A DNA stretch of 64,000 nt from Sutterella sp. (GCA_020025915.1 JAHHRH010000001.1:62001-126000); one strand, 5' to 3'; shown: positions 25,459 through 34,916, numbered from the stretch's first letter. Made by a program: numbers and translations. Notes: generated from the letters alone by a model not told the origin.

Positions 25459-25998
25459 TTAGGCTTCAAGCGTCAAGCAATGACGAGCATATTCTTCAAC
25501 GGCATCCCAATCCGTGTAGTCAATCACGGCGGTCATTTCCGTCGGGCCCTTCGTCATCTTCATGATCATCTGAATAAGCTTGGCGTCGATCCAGTTCCAG
25601 TTCGGGTAGTCAACCTTACCGGCGAAGCACTTCACATCCTTTGGATGCCAAGGATTGTTTTCCAAGAACTTGCGGCAGTATACGTTACCTTCCGGCGTAG
25701 CCTTTGCCGGATTACGAGCGATCACGGTGACGTTGAAGAAGCTGTTGGGCTTGGCATCAAGCACAGACTTCCACTTGTTCACGAAAGCAAGGAAGTCCTT
25801 ACGGAACTTACCATAAAGAACAGGTGCGCCAGCGATGACCAGGTCATACTTGTTCCAATCAATCCCTTCACGGTCAGCTTCGAGCACATGCATCATGTCA
25901 GCCTGATTGCCTTCAGCGATGATGGTTTCCCAAATGCGGCGGGCAATACGAGCGGTATGGCCGGAGCGGCTATCGTAAACGACGAGCACCGTCTTCAT
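25459..25998 (-). CDS. hemG: Menaquinone-dependent protoporphyrinogen IX dehydrogenase
   Basis: A 179-residue long-chain flavodoxin-fold protein, matching E. coli HemG (181) over its length. FMN phosphate loop YDSRSGHTARIA (8-19), YDLVIAGAPVLYGKF, NVTVIARNPAKATPEGN, and the HemG-specific LIQMIMKMTKGPTE and YTDWDAVEEYA. It oxidises protoporphyrinogen IX to protoporphyrin IX and passes electrons to quinone, so haem can be made without oxygen. Ferrochelatase (hemH), the next step, is also in this window. It has its own terminator and is divergent from infA. Confidence 0.93.
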   Translation of the reverse strand: MKTVLVVYDSRSGHTARIARRIWETIIAEGNQADMMHVLEADREGIDWNKYDLVIAGAPVLYGKFRKDFLAFVNKWKSVLDAKPNSFFNVTVIARNPAKATPEGNVYCRKFLENNPWHPKDVKCFAGKVDYPNWNWIDAKLIQMIMKMTKGPTEMTAVIDYTDWDAVEEYARHCLTLEA

Positions 25999-26192
25999 GT
26001 TTATTCTCCAAAAGGGTCTGTCAGCACGTGCATAACACGGCTTGAAAAAATGTGATTGATGAGTGTGATTTGACAGGTCTTTCTCACTCTGTCGAGTATT
26101 TTAACTGAGGCTTTATTGCGATTAGCTTAAACCTTATAGTGGATGAAGTGAAGTTTACGGGTAAAACCTGATAAATTTTTAAAAATCAGTGG

Positions 26193-26198
26193 TACAAT
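26193..26198 (+). promoter_or_regulatory. Candidate infA -10 box
   Basis: TACAAT, 17 bases after a weak -35-like sequence CTGATAA. The leader to the infA ATG also holds a small ACAGCC/GGCTGT hairpin at 26211-26225. Confidence 0.35.
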
Positions 26199-26305
26199 CA
26201 CGCACTTATGACAGCCAATGGCTGTTGAAGATTGATGATTAGCTGTACCTCGTTTTTATCGCCAATAATATGCGTTTTGGGGACAGCAGACTACTATGGA
26301 AGAAT

Positions 26306-26563
26306 ATGGCAAAGGAAGATCTCATTGAGATGTCGGGCCAGGTGCTTGAAGTCCTGCCCGATGCCCGCTATCGCGTTAAGCTCGACAACGGTCATGAATT
26401 GGTGGCTTACACCAACGGTAAGATGCGTAAGCATCACATCCGCATTCTCGCGGGTGATAAGGTTTCTCTTGAACTCTCACCGTACGACTTGACCAAGGGC
26501 CGCATCACCTTCCGTCACATTGAAGGTCGTCCGCCCGCTGCCGCTGCTGCTCGTCGTCGTTGA
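26306..26563 (+). CDS. infA: Translation initiation factor IF-1 (long form)
   Basis: An 85-residue S1/OB-fold protein: MAKEDLIEMSGQVLEVLPDARYRVKLDNGHELVAYTNGKMRKHHIRILAGDKVSLELSPYDLTKGRI is classical IF-1, here given in outline. It binds the ribosomal A site and helps IF-2 and IF-3. Standard IF-1 has 72 residues; this one adds a short Pro/Ala/Arg tail (PPAAAAARRR), as in the second IF-1 of several Burkholderiales. It is not in the ribosomal-protein operon, again like those paralogs. ATG 26306 starts the conserved MAKED and is chosen over the frame opening at 26270. Confidence 0.92.
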   Translation: MAKEDLIEMSGQVLEVLPDARYRVKLDNGHELVAYTNGKMRKHHIRILAGDKVSLELSPYDLTKGRITFRHIEGRPPAAAAARRR

Positions 26564-26582
26564 TAGCCCAGTGAATATAAAG

Positions 26583-26615
26583 AAAAAGCCCCTCGATTTG
26601 TGCGATGGGCTTTTT
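26583..26615. terminator. Bidirectional terminator after infA
   Basis: AAAAAGCCC, 15-base loop, GGGCTTTTT, between infA and the convergent cdsA-like gene. Confidence 0.8.
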
Positions 26616-26623
26616 CTTTAGGC

Positions 26624-27595
26624 TTAGAACGTGTCTTTATAGAGGATAAAGAACGTAATCGTGAGGTGGTAAAATACCGGCGCTGCGAATGTCAATGGCG
26701 CGAGTCGAGCCAAAGTACCACGAGTGATGTACAGGTCGCTTTCGCTAGCGAGTCTAGCTGCACCCATGCTACGACGCACTGCATTAATTACCATGTCACC
26801 CAACACGCAGGAAATGGCAATGGCGATGGCCATCAATACGGCCTGCCAAGCACGGAAAGGCGTGATCCAGAACATGGCGGCACCCGCAAGAATCCCGCAG
26901 AAAGAACCAATCAACGTTCCTTTAATGGTGCGGTTGGTGTTGAAATTCAGGCTCTTGCCACCGAAGAACGAGCTTGCAATACTAGATGCAAGGTCGCAGA
27001 CAAAGACAACAAGCAAGAAGAATAACAACATCAGGGGGCCTGAAGAGTTATAGCGCGTGTAATCCAACATGGCGATAGCAGGTGCATGGCTGACGCAGAA
27101 AACGCAAAGCATAATGCCCCACTGAACCTTGGCTACACGCTCAAGGTAGCGTTCCGTGTCCTTGGAGATGGCCATGATGACGGGTAGCGCCAAGAACAAA
27201 TACGTCGGAATGAAAAGGGTCATAAAGTAGGAAAGCTCAAACCCAATTAACGCGTATTGAACCGGAATAGCAATGTAAAAAGCCACAACCAAAGCGTGAT
27301 GGTCTGTGGGTTTTGTGGGGGTGATTGCGATGAATTCTCTTAGCAAGAAGAAGCTGATCAATGCAAAAAAGACCAAAAGTGTTGCTTGGCCAAGCGCAAA
27401 GGCAATGGCGAAAACAGCAATCAGCCACCAGGACATACGAACGCGTGCGTTAACAGCAAGTAGACGTGCACGTTGTTCGGCGGAGTCACTGCGCTTCAGT
27501 GACCAGGCAGAATAAAAAGTACCGATTGCAGCTAAGAGTAAGAGGCCTACGAACAAAATGACATAGGCTTCCTGGATCGTAAAACCGAGTCTCAT
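26624..27595 (-). CDS. CdsA/YnbB-like membrane protein with degenerate signature
   Basis: A 323-residue protein with about eight membrane segments. Fold and C-terminal layout match phosphatidate cytidylyltransferases, which make CDP-diacylglycerol: FVCDLASSIASSFFGGKSLN, IKGTLIGSFCGILAGA, then LGDMVINAVRRSMG. The catalytic signature that should follow (K-D...H-G-G-x-L-D-R-x-D) reads SDLYITRGTLARLAPL, so the His and both conserved Asp are gone although the following TFAAPVF still aligns. It is probably not a working cytidylyltransferase. It overlaps plsC-like upstream by four bases, so the two are coupled. Confidence 0.72.
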   Translation of the reverse strand: MRLGFTIQEAYVILFVGLLLLAAIGTFYSAWSLKRSDSAEQRARLLAVNARVRMSWWLIAVFAIAFALGQATLLVFFALISFFLLREFIAITPTKPTDHHALVVAFYIAIPVQYALIGFELSYFMTLFIPTYLFLALPVIMAISKDTERYLERVAKVQWGIMLCVFCVSHAPAIAMLDYTRYNSSGPLMLLFFLLVVFVCDLASSIASSFFGGKSLNFNTNRTIKGTLIGSFCGILAGAAMFWITPFRAWQAVLMAIAIAISCVLGDMVINAVRRSMGAARLASESDLYITRGTLARLAPLTFAAPVFYHLTITFFILYKDTF

Positions 27596-28206
27596 GGTTG
27601 GGCCAACGAAATGATTGCGTTACGGGCGCGTTCGAGGAAGTCATCCTTCAGATCGTCCGGGGAATGTTCAAGAGGTTCACCGAAGCGAATAGAGCAGACG
27701 GTGGGCACGGGGAGTAGAACCCCTTTGGGCATGGCTCGATGCAAGTTTTCAATATAGACTGGAATCAGCTCCACTTGAGGAAATTCCTTCATCAAGCGCC
27801 AAATACCTGATTTGAAGTTGCTCGGCAACGGCTGAGGGCGACGTGTCCCTTCTGGGAAAATAATCAGAGAAGAGCCTTCTTGTAAAGCTTGACGTAATGG
27901 ATCAAGTGGGTTGCTGTGTTCAGTACGACGACGGTCGACAAGCACGACATTGAGCTCTTCTAAAGCGATGCGACGACGAAGAACGCCTTTTTCCCAATAG
28001 TCTTTGGCTGCAACAGGACGAACGAATGGCCGTAATTGTGGCGGCAAAGAAGCCCAAATGACAATAGTGTCAAGATGGCTAGTGTGATTTGCGAAATAAA
28101 TACGCTGCTTGGAAGATGGGGCGCAACCCTGCCAATGCGGGTAGGCGCCAACAAGTAGCCTAGTGAGCCACACAATGGGCGTCATTAGTTTGAACGATTT
28201 GAACAC
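27592..28206 (-). CDS. PlsC-family 1-acylglycerol-3-phosphate acyltransferase
   Basis: A 204-residue acyltransferase. The catalytic H-x4-D is NHTSHLD (H41, D46). The glycerol-phosphate-binding FPEGTRRPQ lies near 118, and ELIPVYIENLHRAMPKG follows. The family moves an acyl chain to lysophosphatidic acid at the inner membrane. It is shorter than typical PlsC (about 240) and is the first gene of a two-gene operon with the CdsA-like protein, overlapping it by ATGA. Such pairs occur in accessory phospholipid loci, so it may be a second copy beside a housekeeping PlsC. Confidence 0.88.
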   Translation of the reverse strand: MFKSFKLMTPIVWLTRLLVGAYPHWQGCAPSSKQRIYFANHTSHLDTIVIWASLPPQLRPFVRPVAAKDYWEKGVLRRRIALEELNVVLVDRRRTEHSNPLDPLRQALQEGSSLIIFPEGTRRPQPLPSNFKSGIWRLMKEFPQVELIPVYIENLHRAMPKGVLLPVPTVCSIRFGEPLEHSPDDLKDDFLERARNAIISLAQP

Positions 28207-28261
28207 GGTGCGTTCCTGTGTAGATGAATCTATTCATTATAAACCGCTGGGCTAGACGGCA

Positions 28262-29740
28262 TCACTCTTCAGTGTGGTTCGTCCCACCAACGGTCAAAGC
28301 ATCGATGCGCAAGGTTGGCATACCCACGCCGACGGGGATATGTTGGCCTTCTTTACTACATTGGCCTGTGCCGTCGTCAAGCGCGGGATCGTTACCAACC
28401 ATGGGTATGTGTTTGAGGGCTTCTGGGCCTGAGCCAGATAACATGGCCCCCCGAACGGGGCGTGTTAGTTTGCCATTTTCAATGAGATAGGCCTTGCTCA
28501 TGGCAAAGACAAATTTTCCATTGGTAATGTCAACCTGACCACCACTAAAGTTACTTGCATAGATCCCATATTTGACCGATCGAATGATCTCTTCAGGGGT
28601 ATGAGAGCCAGCAAGCATAAAGGTATTGGTCATACGAGGAAGTGGTAGCGTTGCAAAACTTTCTCGTCGACCATTGCCTGTTGGTGCCTCATTGAGGAGT
28701 CGAGCGTTCGTTAAGTCGTGCATGAAACCTGTTAGGATGCCATCTTCGATGAGGGTTGTACGCGAGGCAGGGGTTCCTTCATCATCAATTGAGATGGAGC
28801 CGCGTGCGTTTGCGATTGTACCGTCATCCACTACAGTGACGCCTGGTGAGGCAATGCGTTGACCTAACATATCTGAAAATGCTGATGTGCCTTTACGAAT
28901 GAAGTCACTTTCTAAGCCATGACCGATCGCTTCATGAAGAAGAATGCCAGGCCAACCGTGACCTAATACAACTGGCATGACACCCACGGGAGCTGGATAG
29001 GCATGAAGATTATGCAAAGCTTCGCTGACTGCGTCCGATGCCCACTTGTAAAGACGTTCTTTGGTGAAGAAATCCAAACCTAAGCGAGATCCACCACCCA
29101 CGGTGGCGCGTTCTTTGCGGCCATTTTCCATGGTCAAAACGTTAATTGACAGGTAGACCATCGGTTTGATATCCCCGGTCAATAAGCCGTCAAGTCGATA
29201 AAGCAACATGCTGTCGGTTTCACACTGCAAGGTGACTGTGACATCAATAACACGAGGATCTATGGATCGCGCTAAGGCATCAGCTTCTTGAATTAACTCT
29301 AGGGCTTTGGTCGTATTAGCGTTGTCGGCTGGGTCATGTATATCGTATACGGGCGCATAAGGTTGATGATGTGCTGATAACGGAAGAATGACAGCATCAT
29401 TGCTTTGCTCAAGGTACCTGTGTTTGGCGACAGTACTTGCTGCGTCAAGTAGCGAGGGTTCCGAGAGAATGTCTGTATAGGCCAATGTAGAGGTTTCACC
29501 ACAGACCGTTCGCAAACCTGCACCTCGGTCAATGGAGTAGCTACCCGTTTTGATTTGTCCCTCATCAAAGACCCAGGCGCGTGAGATGGTTTGTTGCAAG
29601 TAAATGTCAGCCCAGTCTGTTTTTGCGTGACACATGCGTGCAAGAACCCGTCTTAAACGATTTGCATCGAGGTCAGACGAATTAAAAAAAAGCGCTTGAG
29701 CGCTTTGAAGACACTCAAGCGAAGCGGTTGATTTATTCAT
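28262..29740 (-). CDS. tldD: TldD metalloprotease subunit
   Basis: A 492-residue member of the PmbA/TldD zinc protease family. The zinc-binding HEAIGH-GLESD motif (H-E-x3-H) is at about residue 270. DDEGTPASRTTLIEDGILTGFMHD and the C-terminal GNDPALDDGTGQCSKEGQHIPVGVG are family landmarks. TldD works with TldE/PmbA to trim microcin B17 and other leader peptides and to degrade the antitoxin CcdA. The gene starts two bases after the nitrilase-like gene, so the two form an operon. yhdP, the usual upstream neighbour, now lies 16 kb away. Confidence 0.95.
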   Translation of the reverse strand: MNKSTASLECLQSAQALFFNSSDLDANRLRRVLARMCHAKTDWADIYLQQTISRAWVFDEGQIKTGSYSIDRGAGLRTVCGETSTLAYTDILSEPSLLDAASTVAKHRYLEQSNDAVILPLSAHHQPYAPVYDIHDPADNANTTKALELIQEADALARSIDPRVIDVTVTLQCETDSMLLYRLDGLLTGDIKPMVYLSINVLTMENGRKERATVGGGSRLGLDFFTKERLYKWASDAVSEALHNLHAYPAPVGVMPVVLGHGWPGILLHEAIGHGLESDFIRKGTSAFSDMLGQRIASPGVTVVDDGTIANARGSISIDDEGTPASRTTLIEDGILTGFMHDLTNARLLNEAPTGNGRRESFATLPLPRMTNTFMLAGSHTPEEIIRSVKYGIYASNFSGGQVDITNGKFVFAMSKAYLIENGKLTRPVRGAMLSGSGPEALKHIPMVGNDPALDDGTGQCSKEGQHIPVGVGMPTLRIDALTVGGTNHTEE

Positions 29741-29742
29741 GT

Positions 29743-30552
29743 TTAATAGAGGGTGCGAGACGTCAAAGCAGGTAAGGTGTTGCGAATGGCTCGAAGTTGT
29801 GCCAGATCAACGTTACCGATCACGATGCCTTTGCCTTGGGCTAATTCACTCAATGTACTACCCCAAGGATCGATAATCTTGGAGTGCCCCCAAGTTGTGC
29901 GACCACATTCGTGCTGACCACCTTGCGCAGAAGTGACAACAAAACATTGATTTTCAATTGCGCGAGCAGCAAGCAAGGTAGCCCAATGCGCTCGACCTGT
30001 CATGGCTGTAAAGGTCGCTGGAAGGACAATTAAATCTGGTTGGTTAAGTTGGCGGAAAAGCTCAGGGAATCGTAAGTCATAGCCTAAAGAGAGACCTACG
30101 GTTAACGTTTCTCCATCCCAGTCAGTGATTTTGAAATGCACGGGCTGCTGACCAGGTTGCACATGAAAGCGCTCATCGTAACACTCGTTTTGGTTTTGAA
30201 AATGGAAAAGGTGAATACGATCGTAGCGTGCAACGATATTACCAGAAGGATCGAAGACGACAGAACTATTGGTACAAAGACGGTTATACTCAGATTTAAT
30301 GGGGATCGAGCCAGCTACAATCCACAAATGGTGACGAGTTGCAGCAACGCGAATCGTTTCCTGAATGGGACCGTCTTCGAATGTTTCAGCGATGGCTAGT
30401 TGCCGTTCAGGTTTATCCAAAAGTGCGAAGTGTTCTGGTAGAACGACAAGTTCGGCGCCAGACTCTGCGGAGGCCGCAATGAGGTTCGTTGCCTCTAATA
30501 TATTCTGTTCGGGATCAGTGCCCGAAATCATTTGACAGGCAGAAATACGCAT
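29743..30552 (-). CDS. Nitrilase-superfamily protein lacking two triad residues
   Basis: A 269-residue Nit-type carbon-nitrogen hydrolase fold, closest to Nit1/Nit2 (omega-amidase or deaminated-glutathione amidase). The Glu of the catalytic triad is present (VVLPEHFAL, E40). The Lys position in the usual Y-x-K-I-H-L-F reads RYDRIHLF (R112), and the nucleophile in G-x-C-Y-D-x-R-F reads LSLGYDLRFPEL (Gly157 in place of Cys). Reading the DNA on the minus strand confirms GGC for that Gly. The frame is intact, so it may be a pseudoenzyme with a binding or scaffold role. It is the first gene of the nit-tldD operon. Confidence 0.82.
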   Translation of the reverse strand: MRISACQMISGTDPEQNILEATNLIAASAESGAELVVLPEHFALLDKPERQLAIAETFEDGPIQETIRVAATRHHLWIVAGSIPIKSEYNRLCTNSSVVFDPSGNIVARYDRIHLFHFQNQNECYDERFHVQPGQQPVHFKITDWDGETLTVGLSLGYDLRFPELFRQLNQPDLIVLPATFTAMTGRAHWATLLAARAIENQCFVVTSAQGGQHECGRTTWGHSKIIDPWGSTLSELAQGKGIVIGNVDLAQLRAIRNTLPALTSRTLY

Positions 30553-31027
30553 GAAGCTTTTATGAAAAAACGATAAAGGTCAAATCATTGTAGCGAAACA
30601 CATACATAGCGGTTATGGCATCACGCTAGCCTGTACTTTGCAAGTTCAGCTAAGAACAGAAATCCAGTAGAAATGGCTAATGAAAATCGTTTTACGTAGA
30701 AGATGTACGTATAGACGAGCAATTTCTCATTGTCCCCGAAGGGTTTCGGTTTAAATTTGCCAAGCTACTGTTCATTCCGATCGCACCAGTTCATACATCA
30801 CCGCGTTGGATACTAGCGACAATTTTCTTGTATAGCCGAAGTGAGTGGGATTTGTTGTGTTGGTAATGATGGTTTAAATCAAACGCAGATCAAGTTGACA
30901 GGCGAGTGAATCAAAATGCTTGCTAGCGATCACGTGACGCTTTTGCTTCCAACTTTTAGCATTCTACTTGATTCCTCAGGTGATGTGAATTGTAATACCT
31001 TAATCCCTGAGTCCTTTTGTAAACTGA
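30553..31027. other. Left flank of the island, no gene recognised
   Basis: About 475 bases between the nit start and the IS256 remnant. No frame of useful length, no tRNA and no clear promoter for nit-tldD is visible. It may hold the decayed end of the insertion sequence. Confidence 0.5.
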
Positions 31028-32124
31028 TCACAAAAGAGTATAAAGTGTAGCTCGCTTCCAGGAAGCCGTAAAGTTCTTGATGGCCAAGTGTGTGAGCTTA
31101 CCAGTAGCATCCTCTTTAGGGAACAGTGTGCGCGTCTTAATGATTTTACGGATCGCTCGATTAAATCCTTCGTTCGAGTGGTTAGAGATCAGCATTCTGA
31201 TCTCTAGAGCAAACTGAAAGAATGGTATAACCTGAATTCAAGCACGTCGCCATATCGGTCCAATGGCGGGATACCGCTTACCTATCTCAGAGGTCTCAAA
31301 CGTCTCTAATGTAGCCGCAGCGGCATCAGCATCTATGGCTTAATAGATGGGCTTTAAACCGTCACTACAACCTTCCTGTCATTGTGGGAAACAAAGGCCG
31401 TAGAGGCTCGAATCAAATGAACGATGCATGTTTGATGTGGGTTTTCAGGGTACACAGATTCAATAGCTTCGATCGTCCCTTTCAACCTATCAGTAACCGC
31501 TATGAGAATATCCTCGATGCCACGGGCTTTCAGATTATTGAAAACGCTAGCCTAGACTTGTCCCCTCATTCTTCAAAATCCACATACCTAACACCTCTCG
31601 CGTATCGTCTGTGTGAATGCCAATACCGAGATGTACTGCCATGTTCTTAATGCTTACTTCCTTGCGAATCTTGACTCTGAGGGCATCAAAAAAGCGTCGA
31701 TGTTACGCGTGTTCATTCCATGAGTGTACATAGTAATGATTTGCTCGTCGAGCTGAGCGAATGAGTGGTAGTGCTTGGGTATAACGAGGGGTTTGAAGGA
31801 GTTGTTTCGATCACACGGAATGGCGAGAGGCAAAGGTCAAAAGGGCATTATGATGGTCTTCTAGACACTGTTTGGTTTAACCTCCTCAACAAGGTCATAG
31901 CTCTCTGGAAACGGTTGACATTTTTTAAGGTGGTTATCCATTTTTCCTTGGAGCAAGGACTCAATAAAGAGTTGCGAGAAGAACTTGACAGCATCAGCAA
32001 AAGCTGCCGGGCCTGTAGGTTTGTCTTGAGCATTGAATTCAGGCAGGTATGTCTCAATGTGATTGGTGAGAGGATCATCCTAGCTACAAGATTTGCATTT
32101 AGTACTAGTTGTTTTCGTGGTCAT
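31028..32124 (-). pseudogene. Decayed IS256-family (Mutator-type) transposase
   Basis: On the minus strand, pieces of an IS256 transposase follow one another in order through several frames: DNHLK near 31930, FKPLVIPKHYHSFAQLDEQIITMYTHGM, then DALRVKIRKEVSIKNMAVHLGI and LGMWILKNEGTS, then VFNNLKARGIEDILIAVTDRLKG and CIVHLIRAST, and last NEGFNRAIRKIIKTRTLFPKED and GKLTHLAIKNF. These are the DDE-domain landmarks of the family. At least four frame changes and several stops break it. An ATG at 32124 and a TGA at 31028 mark the approximate limits. It borders the TonB/Yej island and could have taken part in its arrival. Confidence 0.85.
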
Positions 32125-32187
32125 GACATAAGCCCGGTTAAGAGGCTCCAATTATATCCTTAGCCCCGCGAAATATCTGACATTCTC

Positions 32188-32218
32188 TTGACGGCCGTGT
32201 AAATGAGAACTACTATCG
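32188..32218 (+). promoter_or_regulatory. Promoter with Fur-like operator for the TonB-dependent receptor
   Basis: TTGACG (32188-32193), 17-base spacer, TACTAT (32211-32216). The -10 lies inside TGAGAACTACTATCG (32204-32218), a 10-of-14 match to the Fur 7-1-7 palindrome TGATAAT-N-ATTATCA. Confidence 0.6.
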
Positions 32219-32344
32219 TTTTCATTAACTTTAACTGGCTCTTATCGGCTACATTTTTTCTTTTTCTTTTTGTCAGATCGCTTTCGTCTTCTTTTCCAGA
32301 TAGCGTCTTGGCGAATTGTTCAAGCTCTCATTGCTAAACACATC

Positions 32345-34828
32345 ATGTCCATTAGTGATAAATCTTTCTTTGCGTTTTCGACGATGACCGTCGCCTGCGT
32401 TCTCGCTTTAGACACGTTGACGGCTCAGGCTGCCGATTTACAAAACAAGAAACAGCCCATTCACGAACTCAGCAAAGTGACGGTTGAAGATGTCGTTGAA
32501 AAAAACGGGGTGACCGCACTTTCTGTTTACGACCTTGAAATGCGCCCCAACCGCACCGGCACCATCACCGATACATTGCGTAGCGAATCTTTCATTCAGT
32601 TCGATCGCGGCTCTCGCAACGGTGGTTTCGGTGCCGAAATGACGCCGCCGCAAATCTCCATCCGCGGTGCACATCATTACGAAAACAATTTCACCATTAA
32701 CGGTCTTTCGAACAATAGCCTCCTGAACCCGGGTGGCTGGAAGGGCGACTCCGCTCAGAACGAAATCCCGACCGGTGATGCACAGGGCATCCTGTTGGAT
32801 CCAGACCTTCTTGATAATGTTAAAGTCTATACGGAAAACGTGTCGGCCGAATTTGGTGACTTCACTGGCGGTCTTATTGACGCCCGCATTCGTGACGCCC
32901 GTTCCGATCGTTGGCATGTCAAAACTTGGGTGAATCACACTCGCGATGCTTGGGCCAAGCAACATTGGACGGACGCTCAAAAAGCTTCCCCCGACTTTGA
33001 ATATCCCACCAATCAGTCTGGCATGCAACGTGAATTCAAGCGCACCAACGGCGGTGTAACGATGGATGGTCCATTGGCCGATGGCAAGCTTAATGCCCTT
33101 TTCTCTTACGAAAAATCCCATTCTTCCACGCCTGTCTATACGGCACGAAGTCCCGAAGGTCGTGAAAACTCCACTCGCGATATGGACAGCTTTATTGCCC
33201 GTCTCAACACGGATCCCAATAATGACTTCTATATGGCCGCGACCCTTATCTATTCACCCTACAAATATGTGAGCTACGCTGCTAATGTCGATGACAATCG
33301 TTATGAACAGCACGGTGGCGGTTGGAATTTTAGTCTAAATACTCGTTCCAATCTCTCGTTCGGTACATGGACCAACGATATCGGTTTCAATACCACTGAA
33401 ATCTCCCGTGATGTCGCAGCTAATCAATACACCTGGCTCGATCGCCCCGGTATTTCCACTAGTACACATTCTGAAGGCGGTCAAGGCGACTACGATATGG
33501 ATCAGGACCAGTATAGCTTCAAGTCCGTCCTCACGTTGTATCCGCTCTTCCTTGCCGAAACCTCTCACAACATTCGTGTAGGTGCTGAAATCATTCATAC
33601 CGAAGCCGAATCCGAAACGGGGGGATTTAGCAACTTCCAAAATCCAAAGCCAATTAGGCCTGACGTTTCCGGTAATCGCGTTGACGGTGTGATCAGTGGC
33701 GAGCAGGCTGCAACGGTTCGAAATGTCCAGCCTGGCTTCTCCCGTGATACGGACTTCACGACCGTATCCGCCTTCGTTGAAGATTCGATCAAGGTCGAAC
33801 GATTCACCGTCCGACCCGGCGTACGCGTGTCATATGACGATATTACCGAGAATGTGAATGTTGCACCACGCTTCCTCGTCAATGCCGACGTTCTCAATGA
33901 CGGTCGCTTCAACGTCAACTTGGGTCTTAATCGATATTACGGCGGACAGATTCTTACCTATGCTCTCAATGCTGCAGGTAAGTACACGACCTACAAACGC
34001 GATCCTAATGTCAGTCTTGACTGGGGAGATCCCACCCAAGGAGGTTCGTTGACGCTGAATCAACTCGGCGAACTCGACACACCGTACTCCGATGAAATTG
34101 TTCTCGGTGCGTCCGCTAATATTGCCGATACGCTCTACAAGATCGTTGCCGTCAAACGCGATCATAAGGATCAGTTGCGTCTCAAGAATGTAGACGGTCA
34201 TTACGAAATGGGCAATCACGGTCGTGCCAAGTATGAAGGCGTGACCTTCGCTGTTGAAAAGAAGTTCGACTTCGGTGCCTTCGGTACCCACAGTAGCGAA
34301 TTCGGCGTCACATGGTCCGACACGAAGACCAACACTGTTGCTTGGGCCAACGCTTGGGCCGACAACAATCAATGGGGTAACCGCTGGGGTGTTCATGACG
34401 TGAATCCCGACTACGTCTATTACGACGGCAAGCTGATGAACTTCAAAGACCTACCGGCTAACAACTTCAATGCAAAATGGGTGATCACCTACGCTCACAA
34501 CGCATCCTTCATGGATAACCGTCTACGCGCCAACCTGTTCGTTCGTTGGGAATCCGAAACCGACCGAATTTCGAAGGATCGCAAGCAGGTTGGAAACGAA
34601 TGGTTCTGGAATCTGCAGTCTCACGGTGAAGAATCAACCTTCAATGCTGACTTGAGCCTTGCTTATGATTTGATCAAGCAAGCCAACTCGACGCTGACGG
34701 TTACGGTTGAAACGCTGAATCTCTTTGACAACAAGAATCTGTGTGACAACAATATCTACCCCAATGACAGTAAAGCTCGTTATTCCATGGGACGACAGTT
34801 CTTTCTCGGTTTGTCCTACGAATACTAA
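32345..34828 (+). CDS. TonB-dependent outer-membrane receptor
   Basis: An 827-residue protein. Signal peptide (FSTMTVACVLALDTLTAQAA), a possible TonB box (HELSKVTVED), a plug domain from about 50 to 190 (PPQISIRGAHHYENNFTINGL, and SAEFGDFTGGLIDARI at its end), then a 22-strand-type barrel rich in aromatic strands, ending FFLGLSYEY with the terminal Tyr expected for BAM insertion. It should bind a chelate or other large solute and pass it to the periplasm using TonB. The start at 32345 precedes the signal peptide; no strong ribosome site is visible. A Fur-like promoter lies about 130 bases upstream. The ligand is unknown; an iron chelate is inferred from control and context. Confidence 0.9.
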   Translation: MSISDKSFFAFSTMTVACVLALDTLTAQAADLQNKKQPIHELSKVTVEDVVEKNGVTALSVYDLEMRPNRTGTITDTLRSESFIQFDRGSRNGGFGAEMTPPQISIRGAHHYENNFTINGLSNNSLLNPGGWKGDSAQNEIPTGDAQGILLDPDLLDNVKVYTENVSAEFGDFTGGLIDARIRDARSDRWHVKTWVNHTRDAWAKQHWTDAQKASPDFEYPTNQSGMQREFKRTNGGVTMDGPLADGKLNALFSYEKSHSSTPVYTARSPEGRENSTRDMDSFIARLNTDPNNDFYMAATLIYSPYKYVSYAANVDDNRYEQHGGGWNFSLNTRSNLSFGTWTNDIGFNTTEISRDVAANQYTWLDRPGISTSTHSEGGQGDYDMDQDQYSFKSVLTLYPLFLAETSHNIRVGAEIIHTEAESETGGFSNFQNPKPIRPDVSGNRVDGVISGEQAATVRNVQPGFSRDTDFTTVSAFVEDSIKVERFTVRPGVRVSYDDITENVNVAPRFLVNADVLNDGRFNVNLGLNRYYGGQILTYALNAAGKYTTYKRDPNVSLDWGDPTQGGSLTLNQLGELDTPYSDEIVLGASANIADTLYKIVAVKRDHKDQLRLKNVDGHYEMGNHGRAKYEGVTFAVEKKFDFGAFGTHSSEFGVTWSDTKTNTVAWANAWADNNQWGNRWGVHDVNPDYVYYDGKLMNFKDLPANNFNAKWVITYAHNASFMDNRLRANLFVRWESETDRISKDRKQVGNEWFWNLQSHGEESTFNADLSLAYDLIKQANSTLTVTVETLNLFDNKNLCDNNIYPNDSKARYSMGRQFFLGLSYEY

Positions 34829-34857
34829 GTTCTAGCTTTCTCCAAAAACTCCCGTCC

Positions 34858-34886
34858 TGCGCCCACCGGCCCGGGCGGGCTTTTTG
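34858..34886 (+). terminator. Putative terminator between receptor and yejA
   Basis: A GC-rich stretch GCCC-ACCGGCCCGG-GCGGGC able to fold, followed by TTTTT. Read-through could still reach yejA, which has no clear promoter of its own. Confidence 0.55.
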
Positions 34887-34916
34887 CGATATCCGAAATC
34901 TCCTGTTGAATCTGTC

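Noticed and set aside
31384..32163. Plus-strand open frames of 88 and 132 codons in the island flank
   Set aside because: They lie opposite the decayed IS256 transposase, whose motifs are read on the minus strand.
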